Shown here piece by piece: positions 46,872-54,989 of a stretch of DNA of 64,000 nucleotides. Numbering within the stretch: position 1 is the first letter of the stretch; every line of letters starts with the position of its first letter. The notes below the pieces were generated by a model, which did not search any database, had not been told where the DNA came from, and saw only the letters and a program-made list of their open reading frames with translations. The stretch spans positions 114,816 through 178,815 of the forward strand of contig NZ_PYAK01000010.1 in assembly GCF_003264365.1 (NCBI RefSeq), given 5' to 3'. Source of the DNA: Micromonospora noduli. GTDB taxonomy: Bacteria; Actinomycetota; Actinomycetes; Mycobacteriales; Micromonosporaceae. The translations under genes were made by a program, and so were the position numbers.

Positions 46872-47408
46872 TCAGTCGGCCACCGTCAGATCGAGCCACA
46901 TCAGAATCTCGTCCCGGTCGTCATCGGGTGCCACCCGCAACGCGCCCGGCAGCCGGCCGACCTCCCGGTAGCCGAGGCGGCCGTAGAACTTGTCCAACCC
47001 CAGCCCGTCGCGCACCGTGATGTGCAGCGCCTCGTGGCCCAACTCCCTGCCCAGCCGGGCGGCCTCCATCATCAGCGCCGAGCCGTAGCCGGCGCCCTGG
47101 GTGTCCGGGTGGACCATCACCCGCTTCAGCACACACCAGTGCGCCGTGAGCGGAAAACGGTTGTCACTGAAGATCAGCATCGCCGTCAGCCGGTCCCCGG
47201 AGTAGCCGACCAGCAGCCGGTCCGGTCCGTCCGCGATGCCGGCGAAGGTCGGATCGGCGGTGACGTGCACGTCGGTGGCGGTGACCGGTGGCACGAAACC
47301 GACCGCCCCGCCGGCGTTGCTGACGTCCACCCAGAGGTCGACGATCTCGGCACGTAGCTGCGGGGTCAGGTCAGGGTCAAGGACGAAGCGCAGACTCACG
47401 CCCGCCAT
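46872..47408 (-). CDS. GNAT-family N-acetyltransferase
   Basis: 178 residues. The acetyl-CoA loop is VHPDTQGAGYGSALMMEAA, preceded by VLKRVMV and followed by GLGLDKFYGRLGYREVGRLPG, the standard GNAT motifs. Substrate unknown. It converges with the expansin gene with 4 nt between their stops. Confidence 0.85.
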   Translation of the reverse strand: MAGVSLRFVLDPDLTPQLRAEIVDLWVDVSNAGGAVGFVPPVTATDVHVTADPTFAGIADGPDRLLVGYSGDRLTAMLIFSDNRFPLTAHWCVLKRVMVHPDTQGAGYGSALMMEAARLGRELGHEALHITVRDGLGLDKFYGRLGYREVGRLPGALRVAPDDDRDEILMWLDLTVAD

Positions 47409-47490
47409 CCTGACCCAACGACCAGGGCCGCGACCCGCGACAGTGACGCGCCCGACAACCGCCGTTCAGCACGTGTTTTTCGTTGTCCTG

Positions 47491-47573
47491 TGCGGGAGAG
47501 GGGATTCGAACCCCCACATCCTTCCGGATACAGGTTCCTAAGACCTGCGCGGCTGCCATTACGCCACTCCCGC
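47491..47573 (-). tRNA. tRNA-Leu (TAG anticodon)
   Basis: 83 nt without encoded CCA. The acceptor stem GCGGGAG pairs with CTCCCGC, discriminator A. The anticodon arm is CAGGT-CTTAGGA-ACCTG, a long variable arm ATCC/GGAT is present, and the T arm is GGGGG-TTCGAAT-CCCC. Its first 15 nt overlap the 3' end of the HNH endonuclease gene. Confidence 0.95.
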
Positions 47574-48482
47574 CAACTCCCTGAGTTTAGAGTGTCTGGC
47601 TTCGGCGGTGTTGAGCCCGGCCTCCTTGAGGATGCTCGAGATCGTGCCGTGACCAACTCTGCATCCCCCACCAGGCAGATTGCGGAGAACGCTGGACAGC
47701 CGCTTCGGTCCGACATCCGGGTGCGCCAGTGCCTGTTCTATCACCGCGTCGCGATAAGCCATCGAACGCCAACTGCGGCTCGGACGCGGCTTCAACACGC
47801 CGTCCTGCTCGAGCCTTCGTCGAGCCTTGTGCAGGAACGCCGGAGTCCAGCCCAACTGCCGTGCCGCCTCCAGGGCCGTCACCTGCTGTGCGTCGACCCG
47901 ACCGAACAGGTCGACGAGTTCCGTCCGGGTGGCCCGTCGGCGATCGGAGCCGGTCGTCCCGCCGCAGCGTCCATCCCCATCGGTCGGCGTCGTGAGAATG
48001 GGGAGGTCGGAAGCCCGTTTTCCTCGTCCGGCGTAGGTAGCGGTCTGGCTGTGGCAGTTCGGGCAGAGGAGCCGCAGGTTCGGAGGCCGGTTGTCGAGGA
48101 AGTCCCCGTTGATGTGGTCGACGTGCAGGATGAGCGACACGCCTCGCCACAGCGGCCCTATCCCACAGCCCTCGCACTCCTCCGGCACGCCGAGTGTGCC
48201 CAGCGCCCACTTCAACCGCACGCCGGGCGTCCGGCGGGACCCGTCGGGCAGCACAACCAGAAGCTGGGCGGATGTGGTGCGCCGTTCGCCGCGCCGCCCC
48301 TTGTTGTGGGCCTGCCTCGTGAAGTGCGACGTGTCGATGCCGAACCGCTTGAGTTGCCGGCTGATGTGCGCGTGTGAGCCACCGCTGACGCGTACGCCGA
48401 GCAGCCGCATCACCTCGGTGATGTTGCGGGCGACGGCGGCAGCGGCGGCCAGCGCTTCGGGCGTGTATTTGTATCGAACCAC
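47559..48482 (-). CDS. HNH endonuclease
   Basis: 307 residues. A central zinc-bound HNH nuclease: CEGCG (C103, C106), LILHVDHINGD (H120, D122, H123), N135 in NRPPNLRLLC and C140-x2-C143-H144. Helix-turn-helix-like regions flank it (MRLLGVRVSGGSHAHISRQL; ALEAARQLGWTPAFLHKARRRL) for DNA contact. Homing-endonuclease-like; target unknown. The GTG at 48482 follows a TACGGT box. The last four residues and the TAA stop lie inside the tRNA-Leu gene read on the same strand. Confidence 0.85.
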   Translation of the reverse strand: MVRYKYTPEALAAAAAVARNITEVMRLLGVRVSGGSHAHISRQLKRFGIDTSHFTRQAHNKGRRGERRTTSAQLLVVLPDGSRRTPGVRLKWALGTLGVPEECEGCGIGPLWRGVSLILHVDHINGDFLDNRPPNLRLLCPNCHSQTATYAGRGKRASDLPILTTPTDGDGRCGGTTGSDRRRATRTELVDLFGRVDAQQVTALEAARQLGWTPAFLHKARRRLEQDGVLKPRPSRSWRSMAYRDAVIEQALAHPDVGPKRLSSVLRNLPGGGCRVGHGTISSILKEAGLNTAEARHSKLRELAGVA

Positions 48483-48488
48483 TGACGG

Positions 48489-48494
48489 ACCGTA
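48489..48494 (-). promoter_or_regulatory. -10 box of a leaderless promoter (HNH gene, possibly tRNA-Leu)
   Basis: TACGGT on the minus strand, 6 nt before the GTG at 48482. If no other promoter exists, tRNA-Leu would be made from the same transcript. Confidence 0.45.
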
Positions 48495-48512
48495 GCGATC
48501 CGGTACGACAGG

Positions 48513-48989
48513 TCAGTCCAGGCCGAGGTCGCGGCGGAGCTTGGCGACGTGTCCGGTGGCCTTGACGTTGTAGAGCGCCCGCTCGACCTTGCCGTCGGCG
48601 TCGATCACGAACGTCGAGCGGATCACGCCGGTGACGGTCTTGCCGTAGAGCTGCTTCTCGCCGTACGCGCCGTAGGCGGTCAGCACCGACTTGTCCGGGT
48701 CCGACACCAGCGGGAAGGTGATGGCGTCGCGCTCGCGGAACTTCGCCAGCTTCTCCGGCTTGTCGGGGGAGATGCCGACGACCTCGTAGCCGGCGGCCTG
48801 GAGTGAGGCGAGCGAGTCGCGGAAGTCGCAGGCCTGCTTGGTGCAGCCGGGGGTCATCGCGGCCGGGTAGGCGTACAGGACGACCTTGCGACCTCGCAGG
48901 TCGGCGAGGGAGAGCTGGTCGCCGGTGTCGGTGGCGAGGGTGAACTCGGGCGCGGGGTCACCGGGGGAGAGGCGGTCGGGCGAGGTCAT
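48513..48989 (-). CDS. bcp: Thioredoxin-dependent thiol peroxidase (BCP/PrxQ)
   Basis: 158 residues reducing hydroperoxides with thioredoxin. The peroxidatic cysteine is C49 in TPGCTKQACDF, the resolving cysteine C54; GDPAPEFTLATDTG and FRERDAITFPLVSDPD are PrxQ features. The ATG at 48989 has TAGGGT 7 nt upstream. It is divergent from the cobalt/nickel operon. Confidence 0.95.
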   Translation of the reverse strand: MTSPDRLSPGDPAPEFTLATDTGDQLSLADLRGRKVVLYAYPAAMTPGCTKQACDFRDSLASLQAAGYEVVGISPDKPEKLAKFRERDAITFPLVSDPDKSVLTAYGAYGEKQLYGKTVTGVIRSTFVIDADGKVERALYNVKATGHVAKLRRDLGLD

Positions 48990-48996
48990 GGCCCCG

Positions 48997-49002
48997 ACCC
49001 TA
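48997..49002 (-). promoter_or_regulatory. -10 box of a leaderless promoter (bcp)
   Basis: TAGGGT on the minus strand, 7 nt before the ATG at 48989. Confidence 0.5.
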
Positions 49003-49100
49003 CCGCCGTGCCGGCGAGCGCCGCCGCCGGCGCGACGCCTCGGCGTGTGGGGGTACGACGCGGGTCGGCGGGGCCTGACCTGGAGTGATCAAGCCCATGC

Positions 49101-49125
49101 GTTGTTGCCAGAGTCTGGCAACAAC
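49101..49125. promoter_or_regulatory. 25-bp near-perfect palindrome upstream of cbiM
   Basis: GTTGTTGCCAGA (49101-49112) is perfectly inverted at 49114-49125 around a single G. Symmetry continues outwards by one C/G pair and, after one extra base, by CCAT/ATGG. It lies in the divergent region between bcp and cbiM, 80 nt before cbiM. It may be the operator of a metal-sensing repressor, or a dispersed intergenic palindrome. Confidence 0.65.
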
Positions 49126-49204
49126 GATGGTTGGGAAATAGGCTGACCCACGCCGGCCCGGTCGGGCCCGCTGACGCGTGGGAGGTCGCGTGGAGACACT
49201 GGCG

Positions 49205-49906
49205 ATGCACATCTCGAACGGGATCATCGACGGTCCCGTGGCGGCGATCTTCGCTGCGCTCGCTCTTGCCGCGCTCACCGCCTGCGTTCTGCGCGGCCGG
49301 CGCGACCTGGACGACCGGCTGGCCCCGATGGCAGGCCTGGTGGCGGCGTTCATCTTCGCCGTCCAGATGCTCAACTTCCCGATCTTCACGGCCGGTGTCA
49401 GTGGTCACCTGCTCGGTGGCGCGCTCGCCGCCATGCTGGTCGGCCCGTGGGTCGGCGCGCTCTGCGTGGCCGTGGTGCTGGTCGTACAGGCACTGATCTT
49501 CGGCGACGGCGGCGTGGCGATGCTCGGCCTCAACATCACCAACATGGCGTTGCTCGGCACCGCCGCGGCGTACGCGCTGATCGCGCTGCTGCTGCGGGTG
49601 CTGCCCCGCACGCGGGCCGGTCTGGCCGTTACCGCGTTCGTCGCCGCGACGCTCAGCGTGGTGGTGGCGTCGCAGGGCTTCGTCCTGGAGTACTGGCTGG
49701 GTGGCACCACCGACCTGGGCAACAACCTGGGTGGCCTGGCCGGCACGATGGCCGGCGTCCACCTGCTGATCGGCATCGGTGAGGGTCTGATCACCGCGAC
49801 CACCGTGCTGACCGTCGCGAAGGTGCGCCCCGACCTGGTGTACGCGCTGCGATCCCTGCGCGCGCCCGCCGCCCCCGCCGTCCCGGTCGCCGGAGGTGTC
49901 CGATGA
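49205..49906 (+). CDS. cbiM: Cobalt/nickel ECF transporter S component CbiM
   Basis: 233 residues with six or seven membrane spans. It binds Co2+ or Ni2+ through the N-terminus and H2, so the true protein should begin MHISNGIIDGP, as here; ATG 49205 has GGAG 9 nt upstream. Earlier in-frame GTGs (49178, 49190) would bury this N-terminus. A second metal site is the GHLLGGALAAML histidine. cbiN overlaps its stop (ATGA). Confidence 0.92.
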   Translation: MHISNGIIDGPVAAIFAALALAALTACVLRGRRDLDDRLAPMAGLVAAFIFAVQMLNFPIFTAGVSGHLLGGALAAMLVGPWVGALCVAVVLVVQALIFGDGGVAMLGLNITNMALLGTAAAYALIALLLRVLPRTRAGLAVTAFVAATLSVVVASQGFVLEYWLGGTTDLGNNLGGLAGTMAGVHLLIGIGEGLITATTVLTVAKVRPDLVYALRSLRAPAAPAVPVAGGVR

Positions 49907-50328
49907 AGAACCGCTCCTGGGCCTTCCTGGCCGGCGGCCTGCTGGTCGCCCTGCTGCTCGCCGGCGTGGTGAGCAACTACGCCTCCTCCCACCCGGATGG
50001 GCTGGACTCGTCCCTGCTCAAGGGCTGCACCGTCGACGCCGACGACAACATCGTCGGGGGGAGCTGCCCGGCCCAGCAGGCCCGTGACCACGAGTTGGCC
50101 GACAGCCCGCTCGCCGACTACGGCGTACGGGGTGTGCGCAACAGCTTCGTCTCCACCGGCCTCTCCGGGGTGCTCGGGGTGCTGGTCACCTTCGCGATCG
50201 GGGCCGGCGGGTTCTGGCTGCTGCGCCGTCGAGGCGCCACGCCGACCGACGGTGACGCGGCGACGCCCACCGAGGGCGACTCGGCGACGTCCGGCGACGT
50301 CCGGCGACGCGCCGACGCGGCCAGCTGA
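49903..50328 (+). CDS. cbiN: Cobalt/nickel ECF transporter accessory protein CbiN
   Basis: 141 residues with two membrane spans (about 7-25 and 86-110) flanking an extracytoplasmic loop with SSHPDGLDSSLLKGC, typical of CbiN or its fused equivalent, which helps load metal into CbiM. The cytoplasmic tail (111-141) has acidic Thr/Asp repeats. ATGA overlap with cbiM. Confidence 0.9.
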   Translation: MKNRSWAFLAGGLLVALLLAGVVSNYASSHPDGLDSSLLKGCTVDADDNIVGGSCPAQQARDHELADSPLADYGVRGVRNSFVSTGLSGVLGVLVTFAIGAGGFWLLRRRGATPTDGDAATPTEGDSATSGDVRRRADAAS

Positions 50329-50342
50329 GCGGGGGTACGCGG

Positions 50343-51109
50343 ATGGGGGCCGGTCACGGGCACGTGCTGTACCGCGAGTCGGACTCGCCGGTGCACAGGC
50401 TCCCGCCCGAGGTCAAGATCGTGGCGATGGTGGTCTTCACCCTCGCCGTGGTGGCCACTCCACGCGAGGCGTTCTGGGCCTTCGGCGCGTACGCCGTGCT
50501 GGTGGCGGCGGTGGCGGCGCTGGCCCGGGTGGGCCCACGGTGGTTGCTCAGCCGGGCGTTGATCGAGCTGCCGTTCGTGCTGTTCGCGGTCGCCCTGCCG
50601 TTCCTCGGCAGCGGCGACCGGGTCGAGGTGCTGGGCCTGCGGCTGTCCGAGGACGGGCTGCACGGCGCGTGGAACATCCTGGCCAAGGGCACCCTGGGGG
50701 TGCTCGCCTCGCTGCTGCTCGCCGCGACCACCACCACCCGGGACCTGATCGTGGGGCTGGACCGGCTGCACTGCCCGCAGGTGCTCACCCAGATCGCCAC
50801 GTTCATGCTGCGCTACCTCGACGTGCTGGTCGGCGAGGCGCGGCGGATGCGGGTGGCCCGGATCTCCCGGGGCGACGACCCGCGCTTCCTGTGGCAGCTG
50901 CGCGGCTTCGCCGCCGGGATCGGGGCGTTGTTCCTGCGCGCCTTCGAGCGTGGCGAGCGGGTCTATCTGGCGATGCTGTCCCGGGGCTACACCGGGCGGA
51001 TGCCCGCCGTGTGGCAGGGCGAGGGTGCGGCGAGCGCCGGTCAGTGGCTGGTCGCGGCGACCGTGCCGGTGTTGGCGGCCTCCATCGCCGCCACCGCCGT
51101 CGTGCTGTC

Positions 51110-51113
<4 letters not shown>
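50343..51113 (+). CDS. cbiQ: ECF transporter T component CbiQ
   Basis: 256 residues with about five membrane spans. The coupling helices carry the two short ARG-like motifs expected (EARRMRVARISRGDD, FERGERVYLAMLSRGY). It links CbiM to the ATPase. Its TGA overlaps the cbiO ATG (ATGA). Confidence 0.93.
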
Positions 51114-51851
<738 letters not shown>

Positions 51852-51868
<17 letters not shown>

Positions 51869-52964
51869 ACCCACTCTCGGCGGCCTCGACCCGCGGTGCC
51901 GCGGCGGTGGTGCGGGAGGTGGCGTGCAGGCGCAGGATGCCGGCGGCTGTCGCGCCGGCGCCGGTGATCAGGAAGAGCGCCACCATCACCCGGGCGGCCG
52001 CGGGCGACCAGGGCACCGGAGCTATCGCACGGGCGAACACGGCGGCGTTCGACGCTCCGGCGAAGAGCGCCAGGCAGGCCCCGGCCAGCGCGACCACGAA
52101 GTCGGCGGCCGGGCGGCGGCTCAGCGCGTACCAACCGGCGGCGATCGCGCCGAGGCCGGTGAACAGGGACCAGATCTGCCCGGAGAGCAGTCCGACCAGC
52201 ACCCCGCCCACGCCCTGGGCGCCCGCGTCCAACTCCCGTCCCACCGGGTATCCGACGGCCAGCACGCCGCCGACGATCAGCAACACGCCGAGCGCGGACA
52301 GCGCGCGACCGCCGGCCGGCGCGGTGGCGGCGAACAGGCCGAGCCCGCCCACCGCGAGCAGCAGCACGATGGTCGCGGCCCACCAGGTGTACGCGTCCGG
52401 CGGCGGCACCCAGTCCAGCGTGCCGCCGATCACCACCGGGTCGGTGCCGTCGCGCAGCGGAATCGTCCAGTCCCGGACCCGTTGCTCGCGATCCGGTGCT
52501 GCGCGTACCGCAGCCGGTGGTGCCGACTCCTGCCACAGCGCGCGCTGGTCGTGCCAGCGCGCGGTGGTGCCGTCGTCGATCCGTTGCCAGGAGGGTGCGG
52601 CGGCCGGGTCCGCCTCGGGCGGGAGTGCGGTGTCCCCGGCGATGGTGCGGTTCAGGTACGTGGCGGGGGAGTGGCTGTTCTCGAAGACCCCGTCCGGGCC
52701 GACGCGCAGGTACGGCTCGCCGGAGTAGCCGATGACCTCGATGGCGCGACCGGTGCGGTTGGTCAGCTCCAGTCGGGCGCCCGCCTCGATCACGCGTACC
52801 TCAAGCCCTGGCCGCGCCGGTGCGACCCCTGTGGTCCGGGTGCGGTAGTCGGTGCCGTCCGGTGCGTCCGCGCCGTGCGCGGCGGCGGGGGCCGCGCTGA
52901 TCACTGTCACCAGGCCGGCTGCGGCGGCGATCAGGCTGGCGCGGCCCAGCAGGGTACGGATCAC
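51852..52964 (-). CDS. Hypothetical exported/membrane protein
   Basis: 370 residues, family not recognised. A signal peptide (1-29, ending SAAPAAAHG) is followed by an extracytoplasmic domain of about 150 residues (LEVRVIEAGARLELTNRTGRAIEVIGYSGEPYLRV is a beta sandwich-like part) and then five to six membrane spans (about 195-345). The GTG at 52964 overlaps the stop of the DsbA-like gene (GTGA), so it is coupled to the disulfide-exchange genes. Mature His29 at the start of the processed protein recalls copper-binding CopC/YcnI proteins nearby; a copper role is only suggested. Confidence 0.75.
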
Positions 52965-53677
52965 TTGCCGGCCGCCGCCACGGCCGCGGTGAGAGCGTCC
53001 GGGGTGGGGTTCTCGACGGGTTGACCGTTGACCTTGACGGTCGGCGTGCCGGTGACGTTGCTCTGGCTGGCGTCTTCGGTGACGTGTTCGGTCCAACTCT
53101 TGTACGTGCCGTCCTTGACGCAGCTGCCGAAGGAGCCCCGGTCGAGGCCCACGCTGGTGCCGATGTCGATGAGCTTGTCGTCGGTGAGCCCGGCACTGCC
53201 CTCCGGCGGCTGCTGGGCGAAGAGCGCCTTGGCGTACTCGTGGTACTTGCCGCCCGCCGCAGCGCAGCCGGAGGCGGCCGAGGAGCGGGTGGAGTAGTCG
53301 GTGGTGGAGAAACGGTTGAGGTACGCGACCGGGTGGTAGACCACCTTCGCCTTGTTCTCGGCCGCCAACTGTTCGAGCGTGGACCCGCTGGCCTGCTCGA
53401 ACTGCTTGCAGGCCGGGCAGAGGAAGTCCTCGTAGACGTCGACGGTGACCGGGCCGCCGCCGGTGACGATGCCGGTGCCCTCCGCGTTGGCGCCGGGTGG
53501 GGTGGTGAAGCTGTCGGAGCGCTGGTTGGACCAGACGGCCCACCCGATGACGCCGGCGATGATCAGGACGACGACCGCGGCGGCGGAGACCCAGATCGTG
53601 CGGCGGCGGCGCCGCTCGCGGGCCAACTGCTCGCGGACCACCCGGGCGGCGTCCCGCTGCCCCTTGCGACTACTCAT
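52961..53677 (-). CDS. DsbA-like thiol:disulfide interchange protein, membrane anchored
   Basis: 238 residues. Basic N-terminus (LARERRRRRT), one membrane span (28-49), then a thioredoxin fold with the active site FLCPACKQFE (C87, C90) and a cis-proline loop TGTPTVKVNG. It should form or shuffle disulfides outside the membrane. The ATG at 53677 has GGAGG 6 nt upstream and overlaps the end of the MauE-like gene. Confidence 0.9.
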   Translation of the reverse strand: MSSRKGQRDAARVVREQLARERRRRRTIWVSAAAVVVLIIAGVIGWAVWSNQRSDSFTTPPGANAEGTGIVTGGGPVTVDVYEDFLCPACKQFEQASGSTLEQLAAENKAKVVYHPVAYLNRFSTTDYSTRSSAASGCAAAGGKYHEYAKALFAQQPPEGSAGLTDDKLIDIGTSVGLDRGSFGSCVKDGTYKSWTEHVTEDASQSNVTGTPTVKVNGQPVENPTPDALTAAVAAAGK

Positions 53678-54194
53678 CCTCGTCCTCCACAACGGGTTCG
53701 CCGGACACCCACCCGTCCACCGATACCGGCGTACGTGGCCAGATCAGCAGAAATACGGCCAGAACCAAGAATCCCAGGTCCCGGAGGATCTCCGGGAGGT
53801 AACTGGGTGCCTGCCCCGCGGCCAGCTGCCCGCCGCTGCCGAAGCAGCCGCAGTCGATGGCCAGCCCACGCGCCCAGGCCGAGGCGATCCCCGCGATGAA
53901 GACCACCAGGAGCGCGGCGGACACCCCGGCGACGAGCCGGGTGGCCAGCCCGAGCAGCAGCAGCACGCCCAACGCCAGTTCGACGAAGGGCAGCGCCGCG
54001 CCGATCACTGTCGCCACGTCGTACGGCATCACCTGGTACGCGTTGACCGCGCGCCCGGAGGCGGCGAGGTCGCTGACCTTCGACGCGCCGGCGACCAGCC
54101 AGACGGCGGCGAGGCCGAGTCGGGCCGCGATGCCGAGCCACGGGCGGACCAGAGGCCAACGGTGGCCCCGGGTGGAAGGTGCTGTCACGCTCAT
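53670..54194 (-). CDS. MauE/DoxX-family membrane redox protein
   Basis: 174 residues with four membrane spans, GIAARLGLAAVWLVAGASKV at the start and the cysteine motif LAIDCGCFGSGG between spans three and four, typical of MauE-like proteins that feed electrons to extracytoplasmic thioredoxin-fold partners. The partner is probably the DsbA-like protein encoded next (8-nt overlap). Confidence 0.88.
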   Translation of the reverse strand: MSVTAPSTRGHRWPLVRPWLGIAARLGLAAVWLVAGASKVSDLAASGRAVNAYQVMPYDVATVIGAALPFVELALGVLLLLGLATRLVAGVSAALLVVFIAGIASAWARGLAIDCGCFGSGGQLAAGQAPSYLPEILRDLGFLVLAVFLLIWPRTPVSVDGWVSGEPVVEDEDE

Positions 54195-54226
54195 TTGTCG
54201 TCCCGTCCGCGCCGGAAGTTCCGCGT

Positions 54227-54817
54227 TCAGCCGGCCAGGGCGTCGCCGACCGCCTCGACCAGGTCGTCCCGGGCCCGGGCGACCCGGGACCGGATGGTGC
54301 CCACCGGCACCCCTTCGACGGCGGCGGCCTCGGCGTACGACAGGCCGAGCAGTTGGGTGAGCACGAACGCGGAGCGCCGCTCGGGGCCGAGGCGACGGAC
54401 CAGGTCGGCGGCGCCGAACTGGCCGGCCGGGTCCGGGTGCGGTCGGTCGGTGTACGCGTTCGCCACCAGGCGCTCGTCGAGCCGCCGCCGCCTGACGACG
54501 GTGCGCAGGTGGTCGGCGCAGGCCCGGCGGGCGATGCCGAGCAGCCAGGTGCGGGCGCTGGAGCGACCCTCGAAGGCGGGCAGTGCCCGGAACGCCCGCA
54601 GGTAGGTCTCCTGAGCCAGGTCGTCGGCGCTGTCCGGGTCGACCAGGGCGGCGGCGAAGCGCCAGACCTCGGCCTGGGTCAGCCGGACGAACGCCGCCTG
54701 GGCGGTGGGGTCACCGTCACGGGCGGTCAGAGCCCACTCGGTTGCCGGGTCCCGGGCGACCTCGTCGACCGGCTCTGCCGGACCGGCGGCACCGGAGTCA
54801 CGCGGGACAGGGATCAC
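54227..54817 (-). CDS. ECF-family RNA polymerase sigma factor (SigC-like)
   Basis: 196 residues. Region 2 has DDLAQETYLRAFRALPAFEGRSSARTWL (quoted in part: DDLAQETYLRAFRALP) and region 4 has RRSAFVLTQLLGLSYAEAAAVEGVPVGTIRSRVARARDDL (motif GVPVGTIRSRVARAR). No anti-sigma gene is adjacent. The leftward neighbours are MauE/DsbA-like genes and the divergent neighbours copper proteins, the context of SigC-like factors. The GTG at 54817 has TAACCT 8 nt upstream. Confidence 0.92.
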   Translation of the reverse strand: MIPVPRDSGAAGPAEPVDEVARDPATEWALTARDGDPTAQAAFVRLTQAEVWRFAAALVDPDSADDLAQETYLRAFRALPAFEGRSSARTWLLGIARRACADHLRTVVRRRRLDERLVANAYTDRPHPDPAGQFGAADLVRRLGPERRSAFVLTQLLGLSYAEAAAVEGVPVGTIRSRVARARDDLVEAVGDALAG

Positions 54818-54825
54818 GACACACC

Positions 54826-54831
54826 AGGTTA
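54826..54831 (-). promoter_or_regulatory. -10 box of a leaderless promoter (ECF sigma gene)
   Basis: TAACCT on the minus strand, 8 nt before the GTG at 54817. Confidence 0.4.
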
Positions 54832-54888
54832 CGCGGCAGTCGGCGGCGCGTCAGGGTCGTTCGGCCCCTGGATGGTCTGCGCCACGTC

Positions 54889-54917
54889 GGGAACTTTTCC
54901 CCGACCCGGGCCGACTA
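54889..54917 (+). promoter_or_regulatory. Candidate ECF-sigma-dependent promoter of copCD
   Basis: GGGAAC (54889-54894), 17 nt and CGACTA (54912-54917) resemble an ECF promoter with the GGAAC -35 element. GGGAA-N3-TTCCC is also a small palindrome. It lies between the sigma gene and copCD. Confidence 0.4.
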
Positions 54918-54989
54918 CCAGTTCATGACGTGCGACCACAGAAGCGACCACCCCCCTCGGGTCGCCGACGGGGACACCCATCGGCGACC

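Noticed and set aside
47400..48500. Integrative element at tRNA-Leu
   Set aside because: No integrase, no direct repeat of the tRNA 3' end, and the HNH gene is on the 5' side of the tRNA.
48990..49204. Cobalamin riboswitch before cbiM
   Set aside because: No recognisable B12-box-like conserved segments; only the palindrome is evident.
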